Source: Candidula unifasciata
Lineage: Eukaryota; Mollusca; Gastropoda; Stylommatophora; Geomitridae
Direction of reading: 5' to 3'
Assembly (NCBI GenBank): GCA_905116865.2
Contig: CAJHNH020008441.1
Location: 197,762 to 261,761 of the forward strand
DNA: 64,000 nucleotides
Positions 55,710 through 64,000 of this stretch are shown here, piece by piece; position 1 is the stretch's first letter, and each line of letters opens with the position of its first letter. A program made the translations under genes and the position numbers. Under the pieces are notes generated by a model, which was not told where the DNA came from, did not search any database, and saw only the letters and a program-made list of their open reading frames with translations.

Positions 55710-56057
55710 TTAGACATCAGACACTTTGGATGTATCTGTGCTGACCTCTGACTTTGAATCGCCACTGCGCAAGCGGTGAGCATCTACAAATCCATTCTGT
55801 CGGGGAAGTACCTGAAACCCGACCAGTTCAACACCCTCATTGCAACAATTACTGCCCGCATCCTCATGATTGTGGTTATGTGGTCGATGATGATGGTGAT
55901 GATGATGATGACGATGGTGATGATGGTGGTGGTTCCCGTGATGATTGTGGTTTCCATTGTGGTTGTTGTGGCTTTCTTCTGGTGTTGGCAGATTGACTGA
56001 TTTAATTCCCAGCCAGTTCATCAGTGTTTGTACAGCCTTCCACTTCCGAACGGCTAG
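55710..56057 (-). CDS. Possible readthrough extension of the innexin, histidine-rich
   Basis: Directly after the innexin TGA, in the same frame, 115 sense codons run to a TAA at 55710. The extension starts LAVRKWKAVQTLMNWLG, has a His/Asn-rich middle (runs of 6 and 8 His, coming from a CAT/CAC-type microsatellite) and ends with a polar stretch DSKSEVSTDTSKVSDV. The stop and following bases are TGA CTA G, the strongest known leaky context. It could instead be ordinary 3' UTR that is open by chance, or a small ORF starting at the in-frame ATG at 56021. Conservation or ribosome data would decide. Confidence 0.45.
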   Translation of the reverse strand, partial: LAVRKWKAVQTLMNWLGIKSVNLPTPEESHNNHNGNHNHHGNHHHHHHRHHHHHHHHRPHNHNHEDAGSNCCNEGVELVGFQVLPRQNGFVDAHRLRSGDSKSEVSTDTSKVSDV

Positions 56058-56912
56058 TCAGACATTGCTGTTGTCATCACTGATTTGGTTGGCGTGCCTA
56101 AAAAGTGGTTTGTTTCTGTAATGATTCCATAACTGAAGGATAAGCTCGGACACAAGTACATCATTAGCATTTTTACCAACTAGCCGAAGTACAAAGATTC
56201 CATCTTGTCGCAGGTACTGCTCACAGAACTTAACCGCCATTTTCTTGTCAAGCTCAGACTTATAACAGTCGTTGATTCGAAGGAATTTCTTGAGGTAGCG
56301 AAGGCGATGCTGCCTAAAGATCATTGTGTAAATCCAGATGAGAAAGTTGAAACTGCTGAGGGCGGCGACGAAGACCAGCCAAAACCAGATGAAGATGAAA
56401 ATCTTTTCGTTAAATAGATTGATGGGCAAAACGCATTGGACAGTGTAATCATGCACATTTGTCATCTGACGGATCTTAAAGAAGCAGTGGGTAATTCTTG
56501 GGAACCTAGGACTCTCAGACCAGCTTTCTCGCCGGGCTAAATGATCCATAATCTCAAACCCATAAACATTAAATTTTGTGCCAAGGAATTCGTTTAGTAT
56601 AAAGAGCTGCCCTATAGCATTTGATAGGTACAGTAGCTTGATAAACATATACAGAGTTACGAGGTAGTTGCCGTACCGTTTCCCCCATACGATACAGCAG
56701 TATTTGGATACCTGTTGGCGTAACCGGATAAAGCAACCGGAGCGGTACTCTCGTGCGTTCTCTATCCATCTGTCCATGTAGCGAACAATGTGCTTTATTG
56801 TTCGATCTCTGTCGTCGGGGGCCACGTAAGCTGTTTCTGCAGCAAGCGTGACGATCTTGTCCAGGTTGACACCGGCAGAGGCTGTCAAGATGCGCCATAG
56901 GATGCAAGGTAC
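56058..56912 (-). CDS. Innexin last exon (TM2 end to C-terminus, TGA stop)
   Basis: 855 nt including TGA. Starts VPCILWRILTASAGVNLDK after an acceptor TCTCACAG. Carries the cytoplasmic loop, TM3, both cysteines of the second extracellular loop (ITHCFF, VQCVLPINLFNEK), TM4 and the tail ending SDDNSNV. The frame stays open beyond the TGA for 115 codons. Confidence 0.95.
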   Translation of the reverse strand, partial: VPCILWRILTASAGVNLDKIVTLAAETAYVAPDDRDRTIKHIVRYMDRWIENAREYRSGCFIRLRQQVSKYCCIVWGKRYGNYLVTLYMFIKLLYLSNAIGQLFILNEFLGTKFNVYGFEIMDHLARRESWSESPRFPRITHCFFKIRQMTNVHDYTVQCVLPINLFNEKIFIFIWFWLVFVAALSSFNFLIWIYTMIFRQHRLRYLKKFLRINDCYKSELDKKMAVKFCEQYLRQDGIFVLRLVGKNANDVLVSELILQLWNHYRNKPLFRHANQISDDNSNV

Positions 56913-59900
56913 CTGTGAGAATGGACATAAATTGTAGAGTTCTATAGCTTTAAAGTTATGTAATGTGACTATTATGTAATGAAGAATATATTTATGCAAT
57001 AAATCCATGTGATTAGAGGCTAGAAAAAGAACTCTTGCAAGCTATATAGAGCCAGTTTTAACACATGGCTGTAAATCGAAGACAATCAATAAACAAGCCA
57101 AACAATTTCTTGAAGTCTCAGAGATGGAGTTTTTCAGAAAAATCTTTAAAATTCCTCGGAGAACCAAAAAGACCAACCCATATATTTTAAAAGAGGCGAG
57201 GGCTTGAAGACAACACGGTCATCAGAAAAAGACAGGTATCACTTCCTGGTCATGATATGAAAAGAAAGAAACTGGAACATACTGTGACTACTTGAAAGAT
57301 TCATGGAAAACTAGACAGATGAAGACTATCTGCACAGATTCATGACAGCCATTTGTAATTGTATGGAAGGGCGTCAGCATACGAACTGAAACATGCTGTT
57401 GAAATTCTAAAATTGTGGAGAAAAATGATTACCCATGTCAGTCGGCAAGGCACTTAATGATGAATGTGACTAGACTGTATAGCTTCAGCTGATAAAATCA
57501 TCATGTAACAGACCAGTGGTAGAATTTCACTCTTATAACAACATGCCAGAAGTCCATTCGATCTACCTTGTGAACTTTCATGTCCAGCGTTTATCTGATG
57601 TTCTGTGCTTGCTGTCTTGCTGACTGACCTCTGCCTCGTCTTCAAACAACCATATATTCTATTACTGTTTTCTGCAAACCATTATGTTTCATACAGCAAA
57701 ACTGTTTCAGTCTATTATTGTCTTTGAGCCAATTCCCCATGTTATTCAGAGTTAAAAGAATACCACTATTCCCCCCCCCCCCACCCCCCTTTTTTTGTTT
57801 CTTTCTACGATACTCTAATATTGTTCCTGTCATATTTAAGTTCAGAATTTCATTTTTTTTTTAAATCAGTTACATTTTCTATGTTGAAACATGAAAGATT
57901 TATGGTCTCAGATTTGTGTCCACCTTAGGCTGTTTGCTGATATACTATAGACTTTATATACATATAAAATACACTAAAATTTTTTATAAAAAAGACTACA
58001 CTAAAATTTTTTATAAAAAAGACATCAGGAAACACAATGGTTGCACAATTCATTGTCAGGCTTACATTTGTGTCTTCTGTTAGGTACATACTATAAAATT
58101 CATAAGCTGAAATACGTGTTGGTCAAATTCAAGCTACCGCACGGATGCGCTGAAAGGATTGTCAACATTTATAGAGCACCATATTGTTCTGCAATCACAT
58201 CTATAAGATGATTCAGTGCTAGTCTTCTGTTCTCTGCTTGGTATTTTTTGTTTTTTAAATTGATCGGTTTTTGCTACTTCAAGAGCGGTTACGTCTTTTA
58301 TGATTTCTCTCTTATTAATGAAAGAAGCACGACAGTGGTTAAGATGTTGAAACGGTTTCACAATGCTAGACTATCAAGGTTCGAGTGAGTCACTATTTCT
58401 CTGTGTTGATTCTGACAAAGTTATGAGTATCAAAATGTTCAGAAAATAATGACAAACAATTGAACGTAAAGTTGCCTAGTAAAACCACACTACAGGCCAA
58501 AATTGCTAGGGGTTGCATTGCAACATCTTGTAGCTGAACTGAGTTGACTAAATTAGGAACCGACACCACAACACTTGGGGTATTCCCACAAGCACTTTAA
58601 CCCCATCTGCAGCATAGTTTCAATTCAGATGATACCAATAGCAGTGTTATTGTACGTCCATTTTGCCTTTCCTCTGAGTGTTGAGTATCAATCAAATCCC
58701 CTGGTTACACTTCACTGTATTATGATCTCCAGACCACACTTCTCACTTGCTGATTTTGTAGAGGGTATGCAACTAATATATGTTGTATCTATACAGACGG
58801 ATCCGTTATACGCCAAAAAAGAAGCGCATGGGCATTTACAGCACGCTCAGCGGGCAGAACAGTCAAAGAAAGCCAACGGCGCCTTCTCGATGACAACCAG
58901 CAGCATGGCGATGGAGGTGATGGCAGTGACGCAAGCGTTTGCCTGGCTTGAAACACAAAAATACACCCGTGTATGTATACTCAGTGATTCAATGAGTATG
59001 ATCCGGAGGGTTCAGGCAGGTTCAGTGCGAAGACAATGGCTTGAATCATTACAGAAGTTCTCTGTGCGTGGAGTCACCTTTATTTTTCTTCCGGGACACG
59101 CAGGCGTCGATGGAAATGAAAGAGCTGGCAGGTTGGCTGGATCCGCTATCACTACCGACGGTCAGCCTATGGATCATGCTGATATTATCAATGCCCTCAG
59201 AGAAATGGGAAGGATAGAGGACTTTGGTGGCAGTGAATCCACATCACTCGCCAGGATGACAGACTTGGGAATTAAGATCGGCACAGCAAAAAAACGAGAC
59301 GCACACCAGACACGCCAGAAGACTTGTTAATCAACATAGAACTGGTACTATTAGCCATCGGACGTTGGGGTTCATACAGAGGGGATGATCTGAGCACCTA
59401 TGGACATGTCTGGAGTGCAATGAGGATAACCCAACTAACTAACTAACTAACTAAATATGTTGTCAAAATTTGTTAAGGTCAAATTTGCTTTGATAGTCAT
59501 ATACCTCTTACTACTATGACTTACTGAAGGAAGATAACAAATGTACTAGACAAATAAACGAACAATACAAAACATAGCTTTAAAAAAATGCCTTATAATA
59601 ACAAAAACATAAAAGTTACCTTGAAAAGAAGCGCCTGAAACAATAGAATCATAGGTACCCATTGGTAGTACTCTACTTCAGCGTTCAGGGGTCGTTCAGG
59701 AGCCCTAGGTACATGGGCGTCGAATGGGACATAGTGGGTGTTGGAAACCCAGCACACATTATTGGTGTAGTCAACCTAGAGGTGAAGGAAGTAAACAAAA
59801 ACAGTCACGTAAGTCATGATCGCAACATACCTAATGATGGCTGCATCATAAAAGTCTTAAATTGATAACCCATAAAAGCTCGTAACTAAATTATAAATCA

Positions 59901-61031
59901 TGATTAACTTATTACGCATAACAAACTCATAACTTCTAAATATTTTATAGCTAGTTTATAACTAGATCATGTCATCACCATAGCTTGAAAGCTAGATCAT
60001 AACTGTTAAATAGATCATAACTCAGAATTAAATTATAATTAATAACTAGATTATAACTCATAATTAGATCACATTCAAAATTAATTTAAATAAAACTCAT
60101 GTACAAAGGGTGAATAACTCATCATCACTGGCACCTTTCCGTCTTTCCAGACGATAGTGTTATATTGCGCTATGAGGAGGCATAGGACTCACAGCCCATG
60201 GCGATGGCGAGTGTGACTAGCAAGACCCGCCCGTGTCAAGAAAAGTCTTCCACAATGATAGCATGGGATTTCAGGACCATTGTTGTCAACATTTGTGTTT
60301 AATCCGTTTCTTTTCAGACCCTCAGCTCTCATCCTTTCTGCAATCATTTCTTCCTTCATTCTCATTCCCTTCCTGATATGCCCTTTCCACACAACACGGT
60401 CCATAGCAGTTTATTCCCATGAGTCCACGTGAATACCTGTATCATTCATGTCACGCTTGCACACATCTTTATATCGTAGTAGAGGTCGGCCTCGACATCT
60501 TCTTCCTGTCTTTAATTCACCATAAAGGATGTCCTTATTGACTCTGCCATCATCAATTCTCCAGGTGTGACCCAGCCACCCGAGCCTTTGTAGACTCAGC
60601 ATCTTCCAGTACCTCAGTGTTTTTTATTTTGTCCTGCCACTTAATGCCAAGTATTCTACTTAGGCATCGCAAATAACTCATATCTAGCTGGTAAATAACT
60701 CACAACTAACTAAAATAAAATTTAAAAAAATAAACAAAATAAAAACTCTAACGTTAAATTAATCATTACTGACTGTTTAAACAAAATTACTAGTAACTGA
60801 TAAAAAAACAAATAACTCACAACTCAAGAAGTACTTACGTGGCTCTCCTCAAATTGGGCCGGACACCAGCAGTGTATAGGCTCCCCAACGTACTGTTTAG
60901 TACTAACAACGATTGTAAAGATGATGAGTATGATGGTAGTGTAGAGGTGGTTCAGTCGATCGATCCAGTCATCATCATAACGGCCCTTGAGACGAGCATA
61001 TGTCGCAAAACTCCCCAACACGCTGTCAAGC
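56058..61031 (-). CDS. Innexin (gap-junction/hemichannel subunit), three exons, N-terminal codon(s) missing
   Basis: Innexins form invertebrate gap junctions and hemichannels in the plasma membrane. The spliced product shows 400 residues: N-terminal LDSVLGSF; TM1 (about 31-47); first extracellular loop with Cys54, Cys56 and Cys72 (IHCWCPAQF, NVCWVSNTHYVPF); the signature YYQW at 100-103 leading into TM2; a cytoplasmic loop; TM3 (about 198-224); second extracellular loop with Cys259 and Cys276; TM4 (about 287-313, NEKIFIFIWFWLVFV); and a cytoplasmic tail. Length, cysteines and order are those of the family. The first visible exon starts with the last base of a split codon, so the ATG sits in a short upstream exon I could not find. 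The stop is TGA-CTAG, discussed as possible readthrough. The gene converges on the guanylate cyclase 23 kb away. Confidence 0.95.
57035..57215 (+). pseudogene. LINE reverse-transcriptase C-terminal fragment
   Basis: Open reading ASYIEPVLTHGCKSKTINKQ then EVSEMEFFRKIFKIPRRTKK, aligning with the LYGCESW...EMxxxRKILRI region of RTE-type ORF2. In the innexin intron, opposite strand. Confidence 0.55.
57967..58021 (+). repeat. 27-bp direct duplication
   Basis: TACACTAAAATTTTTTATAA and AAAAGAC repeated twice in tandem. AT-rich, nothing else. Confidence 0.9.
58328..58550 (+). mobile_element. Probable old SINE-A copy
   Basis: CAGTGGTTAAGATGTTG, a B-box-like AGGTTCGAGT, then GTAAAGTTGCCTAGTAAAAC and GCAACATCTTGTAGCTGAAC, all diverged from the SINE-A body in the right order. 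Confidence 0.45.
58558..58765 (+). repeat. Dispersed repeat L, joined to the RNase H LINE fragment
   Basis: CACAACACTTGGGGTATTCC, AGTTTCAATTCAGATGATAC, ACGTCCATTTTGCCTTTCC. It runs almost up to the RNase H fragment, so it may be part of that LINE or its insertion target. Confidence 0.5.
58790..59454 (+). pseudogene. LINE ORF2 3' end with RNase H domain, one frameshift, AACT tail
   Basis: Begins IYTDGSVIRQKRSAWAFTA in one frame; a one-base shift near 58870 moves it to the next, which reads SSMAMEVMAVTQAFAWLE, CILSDSMSMIRRVQ and GVTFIFLPGHAGVDGNERAG. These supply the RNase H D (TDGS), E, D (SDS) and the H-x-x-x-x-x-NE region. The 3' end is an untranslated region closing with five AACT units (59433-59454). 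Truncated at its 5' end; it lies in an innexin intron on the opposite strand. Confidence 0.82.
59620..59775 (-). CDS. Innexin exon with YYQW signature and TM2
   Basis: 156 nt, 52 codons: VDYTNNVCWVSNTHYVPFD, a loop, then VEYYQWVPMILLFQALLFK. It joins in phase 0 to the exon above (EESH-VDYT) and to the exon below (LLFK-VPCILWR). Acceptor ACCTCTAG, donor GTAACT on the minus strand. Confidence 0.95.
60189..60602 (-). pseudogene. LINE ORF2 C-terminus with terminal C2H2 finger
   Basis: Reads LQRLGWLGHTWRIDDGRVNK, DILYGELKTGRRCRGRPLL and RYKDVCKRDMNDTGI, then after a stop a segment ending CYHCGRLFLTRAGLASHTRH. The LRWLGHVxRMxDGRxPKDxLYGEL...GRPxLRYKDVCKRD run and terminal zinc finger are a very common LINE ORF2 end in metazoan genomes. 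A second LINE lineage, different from the 7015 group. In an innexin intron, same strand. Confidence 0.75.
60839..61031 (-). CDS. Innexin exon with N-terminus, TM1 and first extracellular loop
   Basis: 193 nt: one base of a split codon, then 64 codons. Reads LDSVLGSFATYARLKGR, DDDWIDRLNHLYTT, hydrophobic TM1, then QYVGEPIHCWCPAQFEESH. Acceptor TCTGTTTCAG and donor GTAAGT on the minus strand. LDSVLGSF normally follows the initiator Met within a few residues, so very little is missing. Confidence 0.94.
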
Positions 61032-61109
61032 CTGAAACAGAGAACAAAGATGGAAGACGTCAGATCACTTCGTCTGCAGGATTAGTGCATTATTTTCTAG
61101 ACGTATGTG

Positions 61110-61435
61110 AGTAATATGTTAGTTTCTATATGTATATGCTCAGTGCGTTAGTTTCTAGTTGTATATGCTCAATGTATTAGTTTCTAGTTAGATATGCTCA
61201 ATACGTTATTTTCTTGTTGTTTATGCTCAATGCACTAATTTCTAGGCGTATATATTCACCGGATTATGTTCTATTTGTTTAATTATCATGTATGCTCAGT
61301 GCGTTTATTTCTATATGTATACAGTCAATGCGTTAGTTTCTATTCATATATACTCAATACGTAAGTTTCTATTTGTATATACTGTGTACTCTTCCCATGT
61401 GTATATGCTCAGTGCATTAGTTGTCAGATGTTAAT
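61110..61435 (+). repeat. About 30-bp degenerate minisatellite
   Basis: About ten units of the kind GTATATGCTCAATGCGTTAG-TTTCTA, strongly diverged. It lies between the first visible innexin exon and the GAA array. Confidence 0.88.
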
Positions 61436-61460
61436 GTTCGGTGCGTTTAGTTTAAAGGAC

Positions 61461-62037
61461 AAGAAGAAGAAGAAGAAGAAGAAGAAGAAGAAGAAGAAGA
61501 AGAAGAAGAAGAAGAAGAAGAAGAAGAAGAAGAAGAAGAAGAAGAAGAAGAAGAAGAAGAAGAAGAAAAAGAAGAAAAAGAAGAAGAAGAGGAAGAAGAA
61601 GAAATAGAAGAAGAAGAAGAAGAAGAAGAAGAAGAAGAAGAAGAAGAAGAAGAAGAAGAAGAAGAAGAAGAAGAAGAAGAAGAAGAAGAAGAAGAAGAAA
61701 GAAGAAGAAGAAGAAGAAGAAGAAGAAGAAGAGAAGAAGAAAAGAAGAAGAAGAAGAAGAAGAAGAAGAAGAAAGAAAAAGAAGAAGAAAAGAAGAAGAA
61801 GAAGAGGAAGAAGAAGAAAAAGAAGAAGAAGAAGAAGAAGAAGAAGAAGAAGAAGAAGAAGAAGAAGAAGAAGAAGAAGAAGAAGAAGAAGAAGAAGAAG
61901 AGGAAGAGGAAGAAGAAGAAGAAGAAGAAGAAGAAGAAGATGATGATGATGAAGAAGAAGAAGAAGAAGAAGAAGAAGAAGAAGAAGAAGAAGAAGAAGA
62001 AGAAGAAGAAGAAGAAGAAGAAGAAGAAGAAGAAGAA

Positions 62038-62069
<32 letters not shown>

Positions 62070-62316
62070 AGAAAAAGAAGAAGAAGAAGAAGAAGAAGAA
62101 GAAGAAGAAGAAGAAGAAGAAGAAGAAGAAGAAGAAGAAGAAGAAGAAGAAGAAGAAGAAGAAGAAGAAAAAGAAGAAGAAGAAGAAGAAGAAGAAGAAG
62201 AAGAAGAAGAAGAAGAAGAAGAAGAAAAAGAAGAAAAAGAGGAAGAAGAAAAAAAAAGAAGAAGAAGAAGATGAAGAAGAAGACGAAGAAAAGAAGAAGA
62301 AGAAGAAGAAGAAGAA
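61461..62316 (+). repeat. GAA microsatellite, about 850 bp
   Basis: Mostly (GAA)n with interruptions (AAAAAG, GAGGAAG, GATGATGAT at 61939). Upstream of the first visible innexin exon, so it may lie in that gene's first intron or promoter region. Confidence 0.98.
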
Positions 62317-62319
62317 ACC

Positions 62320-62975
62320 TTTGTTCAACTGTTAGAGCAACTCTCGTCTTATTGGAGTTGTATTTTGGCCCTTTCAATTTCAAGCATTGGCAAAATAAAG
62401 TAACATTTCACGGTGAAATGAGTAAAACTGACATTTGTCATGTACTTAAAAGGATTAAATAAAATTAAAAAAAAAAATATTAAAAACAATTATATAAAAA
62501 CCAACATGTTTACTCAAGCACTTCGACTAGAGCACACATGACTTCACTACCGACTTAACGCCCTAAAAGCCCCCACCTTCTAGTCTGACCGGAAGCGACA
62601 ATATTTGACCAGCTAATGGAACCAGACGGCTGGAATATTTCATCAACCTAATGGACCAGAAGATATAATAAGACTGTACAGCCAAGAAAAACACAGTCTT
62701 TACAATGTGGGCCGGGCCGGAGAAAACAGAAATACTAATATTCAAAACAGAACCATTGCTACGAAGTATTCTGGACATAGTGGTCTCTTTTTCGTCTCTC
62801 CATCAACTTGAGATGAAGGATTGTCTGTAAGATCTTTCTAATGCGTTGTATAAGTGGGTCTTCATTTCTTAAAGTTCTTTCTTGATGTCGTCGTTTCATT
62901 TGGCGTGGTCGTTCTTTTGGACAGTGTTCATTATACTACTTCAGTGCGGCTGTTTTTTTTTTTTTTTTTTGCAGC
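62320..62975. other. Non-coding, nothing recognised
   Basis: This is where a short upstream innexin exon could lie, but I could not identify one. T-run at 62953-62970. Confidence 0.5.
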
Positions 62976-62979
62976 TGGT

Positions 62980-63200
62980 TCAAGTGAAACTGAGGTGATA
63001 TTTAAAATGCTCCCACACGTTGTTGACGTACTTCCAAAAGATCTTGACCATATATGGCTTTAATTGTATCCTATCAGCATCCAGTAATATTGCAGAAGCA
63101 GCCAATCTGTCGTCGTCCCTTTGTATTGCAAATTTTTCATTTTGCCCTTTTAGAACCCAGCAAATAATTTCTTTCAACGTTTTCATAATGAGAAGGTAGG
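62980..63200 (-). pseudogene. Possible LINE reverse-transcriptase fragment
   Basis: The minus frame reads ILLDADRIQLKPYMVKIFWK then YVNNVWEHFKY, resembling the LLKAD...PxLxxIFxKIWE region between endonuclease and reverse transcriptase in LINE ORF2. Short, and no catalytic motif seen. Confidence 0.3.
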
Positions 63201-63322
63201 TTTTAATAGAGCATGATTTGTATAATAACAATAAGGATCAAAAGGAACTAGGCCATACAATTTTGATAGAATATGTTTTTTTTTTTTTTTTACTGACCGT
63301 TACGGTGGAGGGTAACAACATC

Positions 63323-63391
63323 GAGTGAGTGAGTGAGTGAGTGAGCGAGTGAGTGAGTAAGTGAGTGAATGAATGAGTGAGTGAGTGAGAT
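63323..63391 (+). repeat. GAGT microsatellite
   Basis: (GAGT)n with a few variants, right before the old hairpin-ended repeat copy. Confidence 0.93.
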
Positions 63392-63585
63392 TCAACGCCA
63401 CAAGGACATCCACCAAGCGATAAACACCATGTGACACAAAGTGACAACATGAGGATGAGGATTACTCGGGTATCGGTTACAGAAACCCTGTTCCACTGTA
63501 AGGTTATATTAGTGCGTCCGACTTTAGCTGAGGTGGGACTTTAAAATAACGAAAAATTGCGTAATGAGACGACAGATTATATAGA
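63390..63585 (+). repeat. Hairpin-ended dispersed repeat, old copy
   Basis: CACAAGGACATCCACCAAGC, GATAAACACCATGTGACACA and ATGAGGATGAGGATTACTCG in family order. It follows a GAGT microsatellite, as the others follow CTGA units. Confidence 0.6.
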
Positions 63586-63624
63586 CAACAACGGATATTG
63601 TTTGTGAAGAATAATCTACGTAGA

Positions 63625-63826
63625 GGTTTGTGGCTTAGGGGTTACAAACACGGTTTATAACTACGAAATACCAGGTTTCATTAAACTACAGGCGATTTGA
63701 CAACAGATCACTTTGCGTTGATATCGCAGAGGTATTGGAGCGTTGATGATTCATTGACAATAGCGAAGTATTTAGCGTGAAATGTCCTAGTAAAATCAAC
63801 GTCTTGTAAAGAAAGGTTATGCAACA
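63625..63826 (+). mobile_element. Probable old SINE-A copy
   Basis: GTGGCTTAGGGGTTACAAAC as head, then GTGAAATGTCCTAGTAAAAT and ACGTCTTGTAAAGAAAGGTT in SINE-A order. No target duplication seen. Confidence 0.4.
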
Positions 63827-64000
63827 AGCTTTTTTTTCTATGAGGATTGGTGGGTTACTTGGGCCGACTTTCACATTTTTTACACTGATCAGAGAAGTTA
63901 ACCCATTGTTGAAAACATTTGTTCTATTTTACACTGACTCTCTGTTGGTTGACCATATTTCGCCAGGGAAAACGTATTCCAATTAAAATGAGAGCTGTTT

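Noticed and set aside
55754..56000. + strand open frames opposite the His-rich extension (poly-Met/Val and Asp-rich)
   Set aside because: They are the other strand of the CAT/CAC microsatellite; the minus frame continues a real gene in phase.

Overview
This is a window of animal nuclear DNA: introns with GT/AG ends, AT-rich intergenic sequence, long microsatellites and a heavy load of SINEs, LINE fragments and DNA transposons. An innexin with the protostome YYQW signature, beside a receptor guanylate cyclase and I-clade/RTE-type LINE debris, suggests a protostome, probably a lophotrochozoan such as a gastropod mollusc. The species-level guess is inference only.

Two genuine genes are visible, facing each other. 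(1) On the + strand, thirteen coding exons between 2083 and 32707 encode the C-terminal 493 residues of a receptor-type guanylate cyclase: most of the kinase-homology domain, the coiled-coil linker, the whole class III cyclase domain and a short tail ending at TAA. All exon phases agree and every junction is GT-AG. The extracellular, transmembrane and first kinase-homology parts lie upstream of the window. (2) On the - strand, three exons between 61031 and 56058 encode a nearly complete innexin (gap-junction or hemichannel subunit, 400 residues visible); only the first codon or codons are missing. Its stop is TGA followed by CTAG, the best known readthrough context. The same frame then stays open for another 115 codons through a histidine-rich segment, with an AATAAA signal downstream, so programmed readthrough is a serious possibility.

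Layout. 1-2082: end of an unseen intron with GAA and GAAA arrays of several hundred bases. 2083-32707: the cyclase gene, its introns filled with tRNA-headed SINEs (called SINE-A, B, C and D here), two adjacent Tigger-type elements (3.3-5.2 kb), a hAT-type element nested in a SINE-A (12.86-13.79 kb), a LINE fragment with a broken RNase H (9.3-10.3 kb), a foldback element (23.7-24.2 kb) and a 2.4-kb element with related terminal inverted repeats that carries an intact 533-residue LINE-ORF1-like protein (27.24-29.66 kb). 32.7-55.5 kb: no recognisable gene; dispersed repeats and several minisatellites, including a 46-bp array with 19 AATAAA hexamers and a 47-bp array in which each unit resembles a splice acceptor. 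55.5-61.1 kb: the innexin gene with LINE debris in its introns. 61.1-64 kb: a 30-bp minisatellite, an 850-bp GAA array and repeat remnants.

Nothing shows that the two genes work together; cGMP signalling and gap-junction coupling are both cell-signalling functions, but adjacency is weak evidence in an animal genome. The items most worth following up are the innexin readthrough candidate and the inverted-repeat element with its LINE-like zinc-knuckle protein.
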